A stretch of 64,000 nucleotides of DNA from Linepithema humile (lineage: Eukaryota > Arthropoda > Insecta > Hymenoptera > Formicidae). A program made the translations under genes and the position numbers. The notes below the pieces were generated by a model that saw only the letters and a program-made list of their open reading frames with translations, ran no database searches and had not been told where the DNA came from. Below, in pieces: positions 1-12,444 of the stretch; positions within the stretch are counted from its first letter, which is position 1, and each line of letters begins with the position of its first letter. The stretch covers positions 24,954,931 to 25,018,930 of the forward strand of contig NC_090128.1 of the NCBI RefSeq assembly GCF_040581485.1. Direction: 5' to 3'.

Positions 1-590
1 TGTTTTTAAAATATATTCTTCGATATTAACTATTATTAGTAAAATTGTTATCTAAATGTATTGGTGATAAAAAATTAATGTAAACAATAAATATTATTAT
101 GTCAGTATTTGATAATGAAAAATGATGAGATATAGTAAGAGATATAGATGAGTAAATAAAATGTATTAAAGATAAGACTCTCTGTCTTAAAAATACTTGT
201 CTTAAAAAAACTTGTCTTAAAAATATGTAAGAAAATGGATATTATGGAATGGATTGCGATCCTAATAATGTTAGTAAAATAAAATAATTAATAAAAATTT
301 AAAAAATATTTTATTTAAAGAGTGCAATCTTATAATATTTATCAAAGATTTTATTCATGGTAAAAAATAAAACATTATAATTAATATTAATAAAGTTAAA
401 ACTCCTAATATTTAATTTCAAACTCCTTTGATTAATTATCGAAGAATTACATAAACAAATAAAAAAAATATCTATAACAAAAATTTATATATATATAACT
501 CTAAAATAATTAACTCATACAATATATATTCTTTAAAAAAATTTATCTATCATCACATTTATCTATCTATCATGAACTGTCTTCTCACCA
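1..590. other. AT-rich intergenic flank, no gene seen
   Basis: Very AT-rich sequence with short A/T runs. The stretch at 181-230 repeats a short CTTGTCTTAAAAA-type unit. No open reading frame, RNA gene or transposon terminus could be supported. Confidence 0.6.
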
Positions 591-736
591 GCCGCTTGCC
601 AGCGACGGGCTTGACAGCGAGCGAGATGAGCATAAGAGTGAGTGAGTGAAACAATCATAAGAGCAAGTGAGATAAAAATAGTAGCGTGCAAAGAAGCTCG
701 AGGATCTGGCTATTCATTGTACGCTGCTATTTCCCT

Positions 737-820
737 CTCGCTCGCTCCCATCATCGTCTCGCTCGCTCCTGCTATTGTCTCGCTCGCACTCATCATCGTC
801 TCGCTCGCTCCTGCTATCGT
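737..820 (+). repeat. 21-bp tandem repeat, four units
   Basis: Four consecutive 21-bp units (737-757, 758-778, 779-799, 800-820) each begin CTCGCTCGC and end in ATCGT or ATTGT. Alternate units are more alike, so the higher-order unit is 42 bp. The upstream 610-640 stretch carries the complementary GAGCGAG/GAGTGAG motif, so the whole 600-880 block can fold back. The open frame across it only encodes a low-complexity Ser-Leu-Ala-rich repeat and is not treated as a gene. Confidence 0.8.
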
Positions 821-821
821 C

Positions 822-1430
822 TAAGCTGGCCGAAGAATCGTGAGTGAGACCGCGAGTGAAGAGCGAGCGAGATGACCTATCATCAAAGAAGAGTTCCGAA
901 CTCTTTTACAATGGACTTCCCCATCCCTCAAGTCACGAATGTAAACATTTTATAAAGTGAAAAGTAAAACCTTTATTTCGCATTTTATCGGTTTGAAAAT
1001 AATTTTTATGAATTAATAAGAATTTTGCGATTAAAATGACATCAAACACGACATAAATCAGATAATTTTTAACTATACTTAACAAAAAATTAATTAATAA
1101 AAGCATTATTTGATTAAATCTGTGCCTGATTGCTTCAACGTTTGATACTTTTGTTCTTATTTACAATTTATTACAAATAAAGCTTTAACATAAAAATAAA
1201 TAATGAATGTGCATGTGTTTAGACTAAAAATTTATTTTATATACATTATATATACATCAATGTGCACATTACTCTGTATTATCGATCTTTCGTGGACATA
1301 GCACGGAACGAAACCAAAAATTGTGCACATGGCTACGTAGTTCCAATGTCCACATTTTAGGTCCACAGGTGGCGTATCGCTTTCGCGGATCACGTAAAAC
1401 CTGGCCGTGGCGTCTCTCAGGCTTCTCTCT
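822..1430. other. AT-rich spacer, no gene seen
   Basis: AT-rich sequence with a somewhat GC-richer patch at 1280-1430. No coding, RNA or transposon signature was recognised. Confidence 0.5.
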
Positions 1431-1433
1431 GAT

Positions 1434-1670
1434 ATAGTATAGCTTAGTATAGCTTAGTATAGCAGTATGGCGTACGCCATATTATACTAAGCTATAAGCC
1501 GAGAGCACAAGCTTTTACATAAAGCATAACGCATAAGCATAAGGAAATTGATTGGTCTATATATAAGCATAAGCAAATGCATAAGGAAATGGACCAATCA
1601 ATTTCCTTATGCTTATGTGTTATGCTTTATGCAAAAGTCTGTGCTCCGGCCAATACTATATACGCTATAA
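1434..1670. mobile_element. Palindromic MITE-like element
   Basis: Two nested inverted repeats are visible. The inner one pairs 1498-1557 with about 1592-1650; both arms carry an ATAAGCATAAGGAAATTGAT-type core. The outer-left part (1441-1495) is itself a palindrome around GGCGTACGCC, flanked by TAGCTTAGTATA on one side and its complement on the other. There is no coding capacity. This is typical of a non-autonomous foldback DNA element; the family and exact ends are not resolved. Confidence 0.6.
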
Positions 1671-2077
1671 TTCTCCATCTAGTAGGAACTAAAATGGCGG
1701 ATAAGAATACCTACATATCTAGTGCCTTATGCTACTGTGCCATGTGTTTGCATGTCGGTGTGTTGTTACCGCGCGATGAACAATATTATAATATTAATTA
1801 CATATATATATAACAATTCTAAATTGAAAAAACGACAATGAAACTATTAACTTAACAAATTTTGTTGTTCATTTTTGTTATGCACGACGAATGTCAGTGA
1901 TTCCATGAATAATATAAACAATTGTAATATGACTATTTATATTAATGCATTAGTAGTGTTTAATGAATTAAATCATCGTTGAAAAAATTTCCGAAAAATA
2001 AATTGACGAAATGTGATCTTTTGTTACTGAAAAAAATTATAATTTCGATTGGTTTTTGTGAGTAGATTAGAAAAACA

Positions 2078-4519
2078 ATGTTTCTAAAATTATTGATGCG
2101 GCCTTTAAATCTAGCAAGACATTTTAAATTTCGGATGTTTTGTCGTCATTTGTATCAAAACAGTGGTACAATAAATGAATCAATACCTGGAATGTCCATA
2201 TCTCAAATAAAACAAGTTCTAAAGCAAAAAAATATTACCATTGTCGAAGGACATGGATGTTTAGTTATAGAATGTCCTATATGCAACTCTGAAAAGTTAA
2301 AAAAAGCAAAGATTTATGTTAATAAAACAACAGGTAATAAATCATGAAATGCATAACGAGATAATTTATGAAAGTAATATAATATATTTAAAAAAAAATT
2401 TTTTTAAAACTTATTTATTACAGGCTATTTTATATGTGATAAATGTAATTCTAAAGGCGAATGGAACATATTAGAAAAGTTCCTATTATTAAGATCAACT
2501 AAATCAAATAATGCACAGGCTGAATTGGAAACTTTAAGGAATATTATAAAAGCACAGGAAAATTATGTTTTGAAATGGAATAACATAGCAAAATCTAATC
2601 AACAAATTGCAAATTTATCACCAAATTTGTATGAGAAAGTGTTAGAAACATTTTCTCTTCCAGTAAGATAACAAAATTAATACAAATTACAAGATTTATA
2701 TATATAATTATATATAATTACATATAATATGAATATTTTATATATTAATAAACTATTGTTACAGAAAGTTTCACAGCAAGATATCTCACAGTTAAACACT
2801 GTGTATGCAACTGGACCAGAATTATTATATTTTCCATTAATAGCCTTTGGCAATATTGTTGTGGGTTACAAAACTCTTTCCAGTATATCAGAATTAGAAC
2901 AAACTGTACCCATCAGCAATGTAGGTGGATTTATCATTTACAAGCAAAAAAATGCTAGAAGTGATGGGACTGCAGTGATTGTACCAACTATACATGATTT
3001 GTTCGCGTTAATATCTCAAAAAGCAGCAAATGTAATTATTTGCTTACCATACAACTTACAAAACTTGCCGCAACAATTGTTGCCGAGTTTGGAAAATTTT
3101 AAAAAATTAATATTATGGTTTGGAAATGATGAGCCTAGTTGGTATACAGCTAGACAATTTGCTAAGAAATTAGATGAGAAAAGATGCTATTTTGTGAGAC
3201 CAATTGACATGCAACCTAGACCAAAGCTAGCTGCTGACAAAGGCTATGATCTTAAGAGTATTTTGACAAATGCGCAACCGATATGGCACAAAAGTATTAC
3301 TACTTTTGATGATCTCAGACAAGATGTATTATGTGATTTGCAAAATGTAGATAAGGTCCAGGGTGTCAAGTGGAAAAGATATCCTGCCCTAAATCGAATT
3401 CTAAAAGGACACAGAAGAGGAGAATTCACAATTCTAACGGGACCAACTGGTAATATAATATTATATTAATTAAGATTATTCTATTGACACAATGGTTGAA
3501 TTATTTGTATTTATATTAGTGCTTATAAAATTATATTTTTTTGTATATTAACATATTTTCAGGCTGCGGCAAGACAACGTTCATGAGCGAATATTCGTTA
3601 GATTTAGCAATGCAAGGAGTTAATACTCTGTGGGGTAGTTTTGAAATCAGAAACGCACGACTAGTTAAAACTATGTTGCAACAAATGGCAGAGGTTTCTC
3701 TGGAAGAGAATTTGGATAAATTTAATACATATGCAGATGCTTTCAACAAGTTACCGATTTATTTTATGACTTTCCATGGTCAACAGAACATTAAAATTGT
3801 TATGGATGTATGGAGCATATATTATATTATGTATAAGTAGAAAATTTAATATTATGTATATAAATATTTCTTCATTTTTTATTTTTATAAATTGCAGGCA
3901 GTTGAGCATGCAACGTACGTGCATGATATAGCACATGTGATAATTGACAATATGCAGTTTATGATGGGCATATCGGAAGAAGTGAGACATCTCGATAGGT
4001 GAGACAAAATATTTTACTTTCTTTTATCTCTTAAATTTAATTTTATTCACACACCATTACATTGCAGGTTTTGGAAACAGGACAAGATTATAGCAGAGTT
4101 CAGAAATTTTGCTACGAAGTATAACTGTCATGTAACGCTGGTTATACATCCGAGAAAGGAGCGAGAGGAAGAGTTGACGACTTTGTCCATTTTTGGTAGT
4201 GCCAAAGCAAGTCAAGAAGCCGACAATGTATTAATTATACAAGATAAACGACTCACGAGTGTAAGAGGAAAAAAGTATTTGCAGGTATATATCTAAACGT
4301 AAAATGATGAATTTTTTTATCTCAAATGTGATAAATTTAAAATTGTACATTTTTTATCGCTAGGTTGCCAAGAATAGATATAGTGGAGATTTAGGTGTAA
4401 TGGTTTTGGATTTTGATAAAGTTAAACTCAGTTATGCGCAAAAGAAGAAAGTGAAGTCGGAGGAAGTAAAAGACTTGAAAGAAGTAGAGGACGCTCATAA
4501 TTCTCTAGTAGAAAACTGA
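2078..4519 (+). CDS. Twinkle: Mitochondrial replicative DNA helicase Twinkle (7 exons, 632 aa)
   Basis: This is the hexameric 5'-3' helicase that unwinds mtDNA ahead of polymerase gamma. Exons: 2078-2333, 2424-2662, 2765-3449, 3563-3807, 3898-3998, 4068-4284, 4364-4519; all introns are GT-AG and phases agree throughout. The N-terminus is basic and lacks acidic residues for about 30 residues, as expected for a mitochondrial presequence. Residues 66-93 form a Cys4 ribbon (CPIC ... CDKC) of the primase-like domain, joined across the exon 1/2 junction. Walker A is GPTGCGKT at 391-398, built across intron 3; Walker B is VIIDN around D492. The RecA-type segment continues with the FGSAKASQEADNV and VAKNR (R586) motifs. 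The length is close to the vertebrate protein (about 680 aa). An AATAAA signal lies at 4623-4628. Family assignment is strong; the exact start is inferred from the first ATG giving a presequence. Confidence 0.95.
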
Positions 4520-4622
4520 GTGATAAAAAAATGTTGTGATTAAAAAACATTAAAAATACATCTACAGCTATATATTTTAATTGCAGGTTGTATAAATTTC
4601 TACGATATTTTGTATGAAACTG

Positions 4623-4628
4623 AATAAA
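4623..4628 (+). terminator. Polyadenylation signal of the Twinkle gene
   Basis: AATAAA lies 104 bp after the Twinkle stop codon and about 310 bp before the start codon of the next same-strand gene. Position and motif fit a 3' end signal. No transcript evidence is available. Confidence 0.5.
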
Positions 4629-4939
4629 AAGTACAATATTTTCAATTATAAAAAACTATTTTGGTATAAAAAAATATTTGAAAAAATCATTTATATATTT
4701 ATATATGTAATAGATCCATGAGATTGATTAAGTTATGTGATTTACCGTATATGGAGTTCTGTATTACCGATTGTGTACGCCCACACATTTGTAATAATGG
4801 GCAAAGCAATAGAGAACAATAGAGATCATGTTGGGTCGGCTCTCGGTATAATTTCCGTTCTTCTGTTTAGATCTTTCTAATAAATTACGTGACGAGGCAT
4901 ACGAACGAAACACATTCGTACGTTTATACGTGCGTCACA

Positions 4940-7900
4940 ATGACCTTTCGAAAATACTTTTTCGTTTATTTCTTTATCAGATATACGTGCTTAATTACAT
5001 GCGATGTGATATTGAAGGAGCCGACCGTGCTGATCGCAATTCTAGTCAGGAACAAAGCACACACGTTGCCATATTTTCTCAGCTTCTTGGAGCAGCAGGA
5101 TTATCCTAAAAACCGGATATGTCTTTGGTGAGAAACAAAACATAACCTTACTCCGTCGCGCCGGTAACGATACATCAGAAAACGCAATAATAAGTCAATA
5201 ATAATTATAAGTAGATAATAATTATAAGTGCTGATATAATAACAGTTACCTAATTAATCGAATTTAAATCTCAAATCGGAATTAAATTTTACGAAAACAC
5301 ATCTTCGTTATTTATAATTAATACTTATTTGGGTAATTATGCAGAATAGCCACGTCACCTCCGATTTTGACCTAACTGGTCTCATTCGATGCGTTTTTTT
5401 TTTTAAAAAAACTTTTTCCTTTTACTAAAATGTCGCTCTGTCCCAGGGGACGAGATATTAAGCGTCAAAGTTGACGACTTTTCAGGTTAGAAAACCTGTC
5501 ACTTTGACGAATTATAGCGATGTGAGCATACGCTGCGGTCAGGCGCGCATGCGTTGTAACAGAATTGTGCGCGGATAATCATAAATTGCAAGTCGCAAAC
5601 CCATATAAAATAGTATAATTATGGACCTTGCTTTGCGTAGACACAGGGTATTCCGCCCCCCCTACGGGGGGGGCGGAATACCCTGTGTAAAATAAAAATA
5701 ATAAAACTTTCGTGCGTATTCCAGAGCGACATAGATTGCTTAATGTATCAAACTAGCTTTAGCATTATATATTTTTGTGCAATCCAAACTAGCTTTAGCA
5801 TAGCTAGTTTGGATTGCACAAAAATATATAATGCTAAAGCTAGTTTGATACATTAAGCAATCTATGTCGCTCTGGAATACGCACGAAAGTTTTATTATTT
5901 TTATTTTACACAGGGGGTCCGCCCCCCCGCAGGGGGGGCGGAATACCCTGTGTCTACGCAAAGCAAGATCCATAATTATACTATTTTATATGGGTTTGCG
6001 ACTTGCAATTAATGATTATCGGAAATATATTTTATACTTCGCGCACAATTCTGTTACATCGCATGCGCGCCTGACCGCAGCGTATGCTCACATCGCTATA
6101 ATTCGTCAAAGTGACAAGTTTTCTAACCTGAAAAGTCGTCAACTTTGACGCTTAATATCTCGTCTCCTGGGACAGAGCGACATTTTAGTGAAAGGAAAAA
6201 GTTAAAAAAAAAAAAAAAAACGCATCGAATGAGACCAGTTGGGTCAAAATCGGAGGTGACGTGGGTATTCTGCATAATTACCCTTATTTGATATCATAAT
6301 TATCGAATACAGAGAGAGAACTGATTGCTAATAATTATGTGTTATAAACAAAAGAAAATTTAGTTAAAAAACCTGAAATAATTCCTCTATTATATTTTTC
6401 TATCATTAACATTCATTTTGATTTGCCCGCTATGGATTTTAAATTTATTTAGAAATTTGAAGTTGCCCGCTGTTTGTGCAGAGCGTTCGGAAATGCACTT
6501 ACATATCGCATTTTACAAAGAAGATAACCGTGATCGGTCGATCTACAAACGTATTGCAACACAGGTGCGCATGCGATTATTATAATGTACGTCACGTGAC
6601 AAGAGAGCACAAAACTTAGCACTAATTCTGCTCGGATTTACTTGACGTATTTATTGTTATAAAAAACGATAATTTTGTAAATATTGCGTTTATTTTTTTT
6701 TATTTTATGACTTTTTATTCTTAAATAAGTACTTATATAATGCAAAAAAAGTATTGTTCCTAATTCTTTATGGATTCATATTTCAGGATACGCAGCGACA
6801 ACAATATCGACAATTCCATAAAAATTTTAAATAAATGGATTGATTCTGAAGGCGAAAAGTATCATTATTTGAATATTTACTTGAATACAACGACGACGGG
6901 ATTTGAAGACGAACGGACGTATGCAGATTGGTCCCCTCACAGATTCGCGCATGTAATAAATTTACGTGAAGAAGCGCTCAATTACGCACGAGAAATATGG
7001 GCGGACTTTATTTTGGTAAGTTGACTTTATATTTGTAATAACATAATGAAGAAAATGAATTATTACTCTCAAGAATACTTGATTCGTGAACATTTTCTCA
7101 TTTTCTCAAGAACATACATCAAGAAGATATGAACAATTTAATTTCAAGTTAACTGCGGCTAAAGAAATGCTTTTTTACTAATAAGATAATGTTTCAACAA
7201 TTTGACATATTTTCTAGACAAAATACTTTTGTTCTTAACTCACTGTTATTCATCAAATCAATTTATTTTCTGTTTTGTTTTGCACATATATTACATTACT
7301 TTTATATTACATTTAGATCTTTTTACGCTTTACATTTACATATTTTCTAAAGGTATTATAAAATTTTACTTCAATAATATAAAAATTTGTAAATTTACAA
7401 ATTAAATTGTTCGAATACGCACTCATATTCTAATGTATCGCTTTTATTTGACATATTTATAATTGATTAAACATTAATTGAAAAAATTTTCTTGCAGATG
7501 CTGGATGCTGATGTTTTCTTGACCAATTCGAGTACTCTGCGCAACTTAGTCCTTAAGGAACAGACCATTGTATCACCCTTGCTGAGATCGGATGGTATGT
7601 ACAGCAATTTTTGGGCCGGGATGACAGCGGAGCATTATTACTTGCGAACGGATCTCTACGAGCCGATTTTGTACCGTGAGAAAATCGGATGTCACAATGT
7701 GCCTATGGTTCATAGTGCAGTTCTCATCGATTTACGACGATATGACTCTGATCGTCTGAGCTATAAGTCTGAGAAACTAATTGCATACGATGGACCTGTG
7801 GACGATATCATAACTTTTGCTGTAGGAGCAAATAAATCAGGTACAGGTTAAAAAAATTGTTATTTATATAATTTATATTAAACTATTGGATATTTAAAAT

Positions 7901-8652
7901 TATCTATAAGTGATAAAATTTATCGCCTATCGATTATTGAGTCTTGGAAATTTTTGGCTTTTTTTTTATGTACAGTGACACAGAACTACCTAATGTGCTT
8001 TTAATCATTTCATTAACTTGACTTAATTCTATGAAAAAATTTGATTATTTTTACAACTTTGCGAAAGATTTTTTTTTCAACATATAGTATTGTACTTGTA
8101 GGTGTGCCATTACATGTGTGCAACGATGAGGCCTATGGCTTCGTTATGGTGCCATTGGAGAATAAGGAAACTATCGCGGAAGATATGCAACGGTTGACTA
8201 ATACGAAGGCAGAAATATTGGGTAAGCTTTTGTTTCATAAAATCACGGTATAAATTTAATAAATAATTAGCTAAATAAATAAAATATAATCAATTTAATT
8301 TAATTTAATTTAATTGATTGTTTGTCGTACTAAATAGAATTTCTTTGCTTGCATTCTTCGTTTGGAATATAATATTCGGGTGACAATTAAGAACGATATA
8401 CAATATTGTCATATTTAACAAGGATGTTGATTGATATACGTATTTGCATATTGTTTGTGCAGCATTTAGCGACTATTTGCCGTTATCAGACAATCTGATG
8501 GAATTCGTGACATATCCGCAGAAGGATACCTTGGGTTTAGATCACATCTACATGATTAATCTGCTGAGAAGACCGGAGAGACGTAATAGAATGAAAAGAC
8601 TGTTCAAAGAAATCGGCATTTTAGCGGAAATCATCGACGCCGTGGATGGTAG
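4940..8652 (+). CDS. Procollagen galactosyltransferase (GT25 family), exons 1-5
   Basis: First half of a 569-aa ER-lumenal enzyme that transfers galactose from UDP-Gal to hydroxylysine of collagen-like proteins (family knowledge). Exons: 4940-5127, 6787-7015, 7498-7840, 8102-8221, 8463-8652. The start ATG at 4940 is the only one after the in-frame stop at 4868. It opens a hydrophobic segment rich in Phe and Tyr, a probable signal peptide. Family hallmarks in order are VLIAILVRNKAHTLPYFLS, then WIRSDNNIDNSI across intron 1, then LDADVFLTN with a DAD metal-binding triplet at 142-144. The second GT25 module begins with HIYMINLLRRPERRNRM in exon 5. The last codon of exon 5 is split (AG|G) and is completed only at 36582, about 27.9 kb downstream. 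Confidence 0.93.
5332..6283. mobile_element. ~950-bp foldback element in GT25 intron 1
   Basis: The left arm (5332 to about 5794) is repeated as a nearly exact inverted copy in the right arm (about 5802 to 6283), with a loop of only about 7 bp (5795-5801). The differences seen are a handful of substitutions and an extra run of about 19 bp in the right arm. The termini read GGGTAATTATGCAGAATA and its complement, and both ends are flanked by TTATTT, a likely target duplication. Each arm contains a smaller C/G-rich hairpin starting CACAGGG (5641-5688; 5910-5955). No transposase frame is present. It is read here as a non-autonomous foldback DNA transposon. Confidence 0.85.
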
Positions 8653-9235
8653 GTAAGTCATACTATAATAAATATTCTATATAAATTTGGAAATCCGAAT
8701 CTGGTCATTCAAGATATATGCACAATTTAACCCTGATATTTCTGGTACATTTTGAGTAATTTTCATTTTCCAAATGCAATAACTTTGCATCTGTCGACTC
8801 TGAACTATTAAATTTTATCATTTTCTTCATCAATTTTTTTAAACATCTATTTATAAAATGTAAAAAAAAAAATATAAACTTAATTTTCTTTGAAGTACCA
8901 ATTATAAGCGAGTAATGTAAGAAATTTAAAAAACGAAATACTACACAGTAGATCAATTTAACTTTGAACATAGCAAACAAACATGTTAGCAGGATTAAAA
9001 ATATTGAGATGCGCATTGCAATCGTATCTATACATTGTGGCCTCGACAAAAAAAATCTACTACAAATCACATACAATTTTTACAAAAATGTACACGAATA
9101 CGAAAATGACTGCAACAATGTATTCACTTGGAATAATCGTTACAATTACATTTTGAAACAAAAGAAGAGAAAAAGAATATGAAATAATATGACTTTCAGT
9201 ACACTAAAATAACACTTGTTTAAAATATTGTTGAA

Positions 9236-9311
9236 GCCATGATTTCGCGCTTATAACTTTGTACTCTTATTTAGCCATTATTTCGCGCTTATAACTTTGT
9301 ACTCTTATTTA
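9236..9311. repeat. 38-bp tandem duplication
   Basis: Two head-to-tail copies begin GCCATGATTTCGCGC and GCCATTATTTCGCGC and end ACTCTTATTTA. They lie just beyond the stop codon of the antisense GPCR, so probably in its 3' UTR or flank. Only one or two mismatches separate the copies, so the duplication is recent. Confidence 0.8.
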
Positions 9312-9372
9312 GACAACGGATTAAATATACGGGAAAATATTTTTGCAACGTGTCTCTCGTGTATCGCGCGGT

Positions 9373-12249
9373 TTACACGATTGTATTGCCATATTCTTGT
9401 GCATTATAATTCACGCAAATATAAGTGCTTCCATTTCGCGCTCTTCGAACGCTCATATTGTGCGATAATGGACTAGTGCCATTCCTCGTTTGTGAGTTCC
9501 TGCTCTCGCTGCTGTATATCATGCTGATTCCTAAGTTATTAAAGTTGATGAGCGTCGGGCATTTGCACAAAGCGTCGCACATTCGTCTCTTGGCAATCTG
9601 AAACAAATACACTTGCCTTAAATTTCAAACTTGAATAAGCCAGGAAAATTTGGTGCGCGAGCTCTTAGCGACGCACGCGATATTGTTTAATTTATGATAA
9701 TTCAATTAATTAGATTTAAATGCTGTTCTTGCTTTAGAAATTAAATTTCTGCTTATGCTGAGTTTTGAAAAGCGATTTCGAAGTATTAAAAATCTTTATT
9801 ATTTAGGTCAGTTTTTTTTTTTTCTCGAATTATTACCTTAATTTCGTGCATTCGAGCAGCATAAATAATAGGATTAACCAAAGTCTTCAGAATGATGAGA
9901 AAGTTGATTATGGTGTAGATAATGAATGCGATATTCATCGATATCACATTTTTCAATTGCCATACGCAGTCCTCGCAGAACAGCATAAACATTATCACTC
10001 CGGGCATCCAACCGATTATGAAGCTTCCTTAGAAATTGCGAACGTTAAGATTCAGGATTATGTAATGTAAATTTAGGTGCAACATTTTCTGTTTTACCAA
10101 GTATATATAACGTTGTATTGATAGCTTTAATATTCCGTGCCATTCGCCTATTATTGTTACGTGTTACTTCTGAAGTATTCACACGAATGAAAGATTCTGC
10201 TCCGCAAAAGCGTAGTCTCATCGCTTGATGTCTCTTTACTATATAGAAAATGTGGATGTAAATGCAAGTCATCACGACAAAGGGCCCGAAAAAGAGACTG
10301 CTAAACAATATTCGAAACTGCCTGTGGACTAAAAACCTGAAAACAGAATGTTTCATCAAGTCAGTTTATTTCCTTATGCAAATATGCAGAATATTTAGAA
10401 ATCTATCAAAATATAAATAGTTTATAATTTTACATGCAATTGTTTAATGAAGCTTTATTTTTTATTTAATTTTTAGATGAAATTTATCTTATAATTAGCA
10501 GAGTTTTTAGTATTTTTGTTATCAAGATATATAATGTTGATATTTAATCTTTTCTATCTTTTTTTAAAACTTTTTTATATCTTTTAAAATCTAAACTAAA
10601 AGAAGTTTCTATAAATAGAAGAAAAGAAAATGCAAGAAATGTTTATACAATACTGAGCAGTATTATGCTTACATATTTTTCTTGCATTCTTCAGACTGGA
10701 AACCATCGTCTTCAATTAAACTAAAGTAGAGCACGAAGAAAGAGATTGGTAGCACCCAAAGCAGAACCAATAAAATCGTGATATTTCTTAAAGAAAAAAT
10801 AGAAATGTTGTCGTTCAACTCTTCCTTTTTGACAAAGAAGTAACTAGTATTACCTGTGTGTCATAATTGAAAGATAGTGGAGAGGTTTGAGAATGCCCAA
10901 GTAATGATTGATAGCTAGGACCATCAAGTGAAACACAGTAATTATCACGCCTCCCAATCTCACAGCTTCAAGTGCCAGTAAAAAGCAGTTCATGCCTATA
11001 AGCAGTAATGAAAAAAATTATGTTGTTTTATTAACATTAATTATCGAACACGAATGATGGCATTAAATAGAAAACTAAATTATTTCAACATAAGTTTATA
11101 TTGCAGGAAAAAAATCACATACTTTCTTTTAATATCATAATTCAATACAGCTATTATAAGGAGCTGTATATTTTTCAATTTAACCTTGAATTATTATGAT
11201 AATTCACACACACACACACATAGTAGAATGTATAGAATCTTTTACCTTCCAATTCGATTTCAAGGCCGTGAGGTATGAAACTATTCATAACTAGTCCTAT
11301 GCCCAAAGCACAGCTGGTAAAAGCATCTGCGCCTATGAATGTAATATAGAGATCGTATTTTTCTATGCACTGATTGTGAGTTGTAACTAAAACATGTGCA
11401 TAGCGCATGTAGGAAATAATTTTTGTTTGTTGAAAATTATTTTCTATTATAATTTTTTATAGACAAGATTTTATATTGAATTTGAGAAAATGTTAAACGA
11501 TTAGTATAATAATTTAGGAAAACTTTTTATAGGACAAACTAAAATTTTGATACATTTATGACTTTGACAATTTTAAAAAGCAAATATATATAGAGAAAGA
11601 ATGCTATTACTGTACCTGATAGGCTCAAACTGATGTGTAATGTTGGACTGAGCGGACGTTTTATCCAAAATGCGCTTATGATGACATTAATATTAACGAG
11701 GATTGAAATAACGCAGAATAAAATTAATGCCGGCGTTACGTACAAGTACAGCATGCTATTGACGCTTTGATATGATATGCTGGCATTTTGCGTCGTCGAT
11801 TCGTTGATTATTTCCGTGGACTCCTCGAGCATCGAGGAGTAAACCATTGTTGTATTAGGAATTGTAAAATTTAACACGTTGTATGCATGTTGTGTCGCGG
11901 AAATTTTCTCAGTCTGTATATCATCAATATTATAATTTTTACCATAATATTTTCTTCTACATTTATTTTCTCTAATATCATATTCATCTTCCCAATAGCG
12001 ATGCGTAAATTGTTTACTTTGAATTGCATATTTTATGAAGTTTAGCATCTTGAAATCAATGAAGGTTCGTTGTTTCGCATACACAATATTCCATCTGAAA
12101 TTACAGTTTTTATTATTGAGAAAATATTCAAATTCAGTTAAAAAATTAATTAGAAGCAAAAGAATAGACGATAAGTGGCAGAACTGCAAAATAAAGCAAA
12201 TGATTTTGTTGAAGTCTTCTGATTTTTGTAAATATATAAAGGCTAACAA
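9373..12249 (-). CDS. Class A (rhodopsin-like) orphan GPCR nested antisense in the GT25 intron
   Basis: Minus-strand exons in transcription order: (12249 or 12048)-11616, 11332-11246, 10995-10854, 10786-10673, 10336-10098, 10027-9837, 9597-9373. All are GT-AG with consistent phase. From the ATG at 12048 the protein is 476 aa; the longer frame from 12249 adds 67 residues, so the N-terminus is uncertain. The N-terminal region has several N-glycosylation sites (NFT, NTT, NES, NAS). Landmarks (numbering from 12048): TM2 LSLSGADAFTS with D147 (2.50 position), C177 at the top of TM3, NHYLGILKPLHY at 203-214 in the place of the DRY box, a TM4 tryptophan-proline pair, ECL2 cysteine, TM6 GWMPG, and TM7 NPIIY at 390-394. 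A cysteine-rich helix-8 region (MCDALCKCP) follows. I do not recognise the ligand; it looks like an insect amine/orphan-type receptor. Confidence 0.85.
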
Positions 12250-12250
12250 T

Positions 12251-12444
12251 TGTTTTAGCGCAATAAATTTTTATTCTTTTTGACAAAATACAGAGACGTT
12301 CCTGGTTTCAGGATTATTTTTCATCAATTTTACGATTAAATTTTTAGACAATGTAACTTTTATACAATAAACTTGAAAATGATTCTAAGTGCAAATCCCT
12401 GTACGATATTAAAAAAAAAAATAAAAATTTATTGCGCTAAAACA
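12251..12444. repeat. Inverted repeat upstream of the GPCR
   Basis: TGTTTTAGCGCAATAAATTT at 12251 is matched by its complement ending near 12444, giving arms of about 25 bp around a loop of about 145 bp. It sits at the 5' edge of the GPCR frame. It is probably a small MITE or its remnant. Confidence 0.55.

Noticed and set aside
642..824. 60-codon frame with Ser-Leu-Ala repeats
   Set aside because: It is the translation of the 21-bp tandem repeat, and has no gene context.
5740..6148. Open frames inside the intron 1 foldback (both strands)
   Set aside because: They are mirror translations of the two arms of the palindrome, with no motif; not genes.
9786..10359. Reading the GPCR pieces as separate short proteins
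   Set aside because: Phase-consistent GT-AG splicing joins TM5, TM6-7 and the tail into one receptor; the ATG starts of the isolated frames are in introns or internal.
11333..11408. Upstream acceptor for GPCR exon 2 at about 11387
   Set aside because: In phase, but it would insert a non-family stretch before TM2. The acceptor at 11332 gives the canonical LSLSGADAFTS TM2, so that site was chosen.
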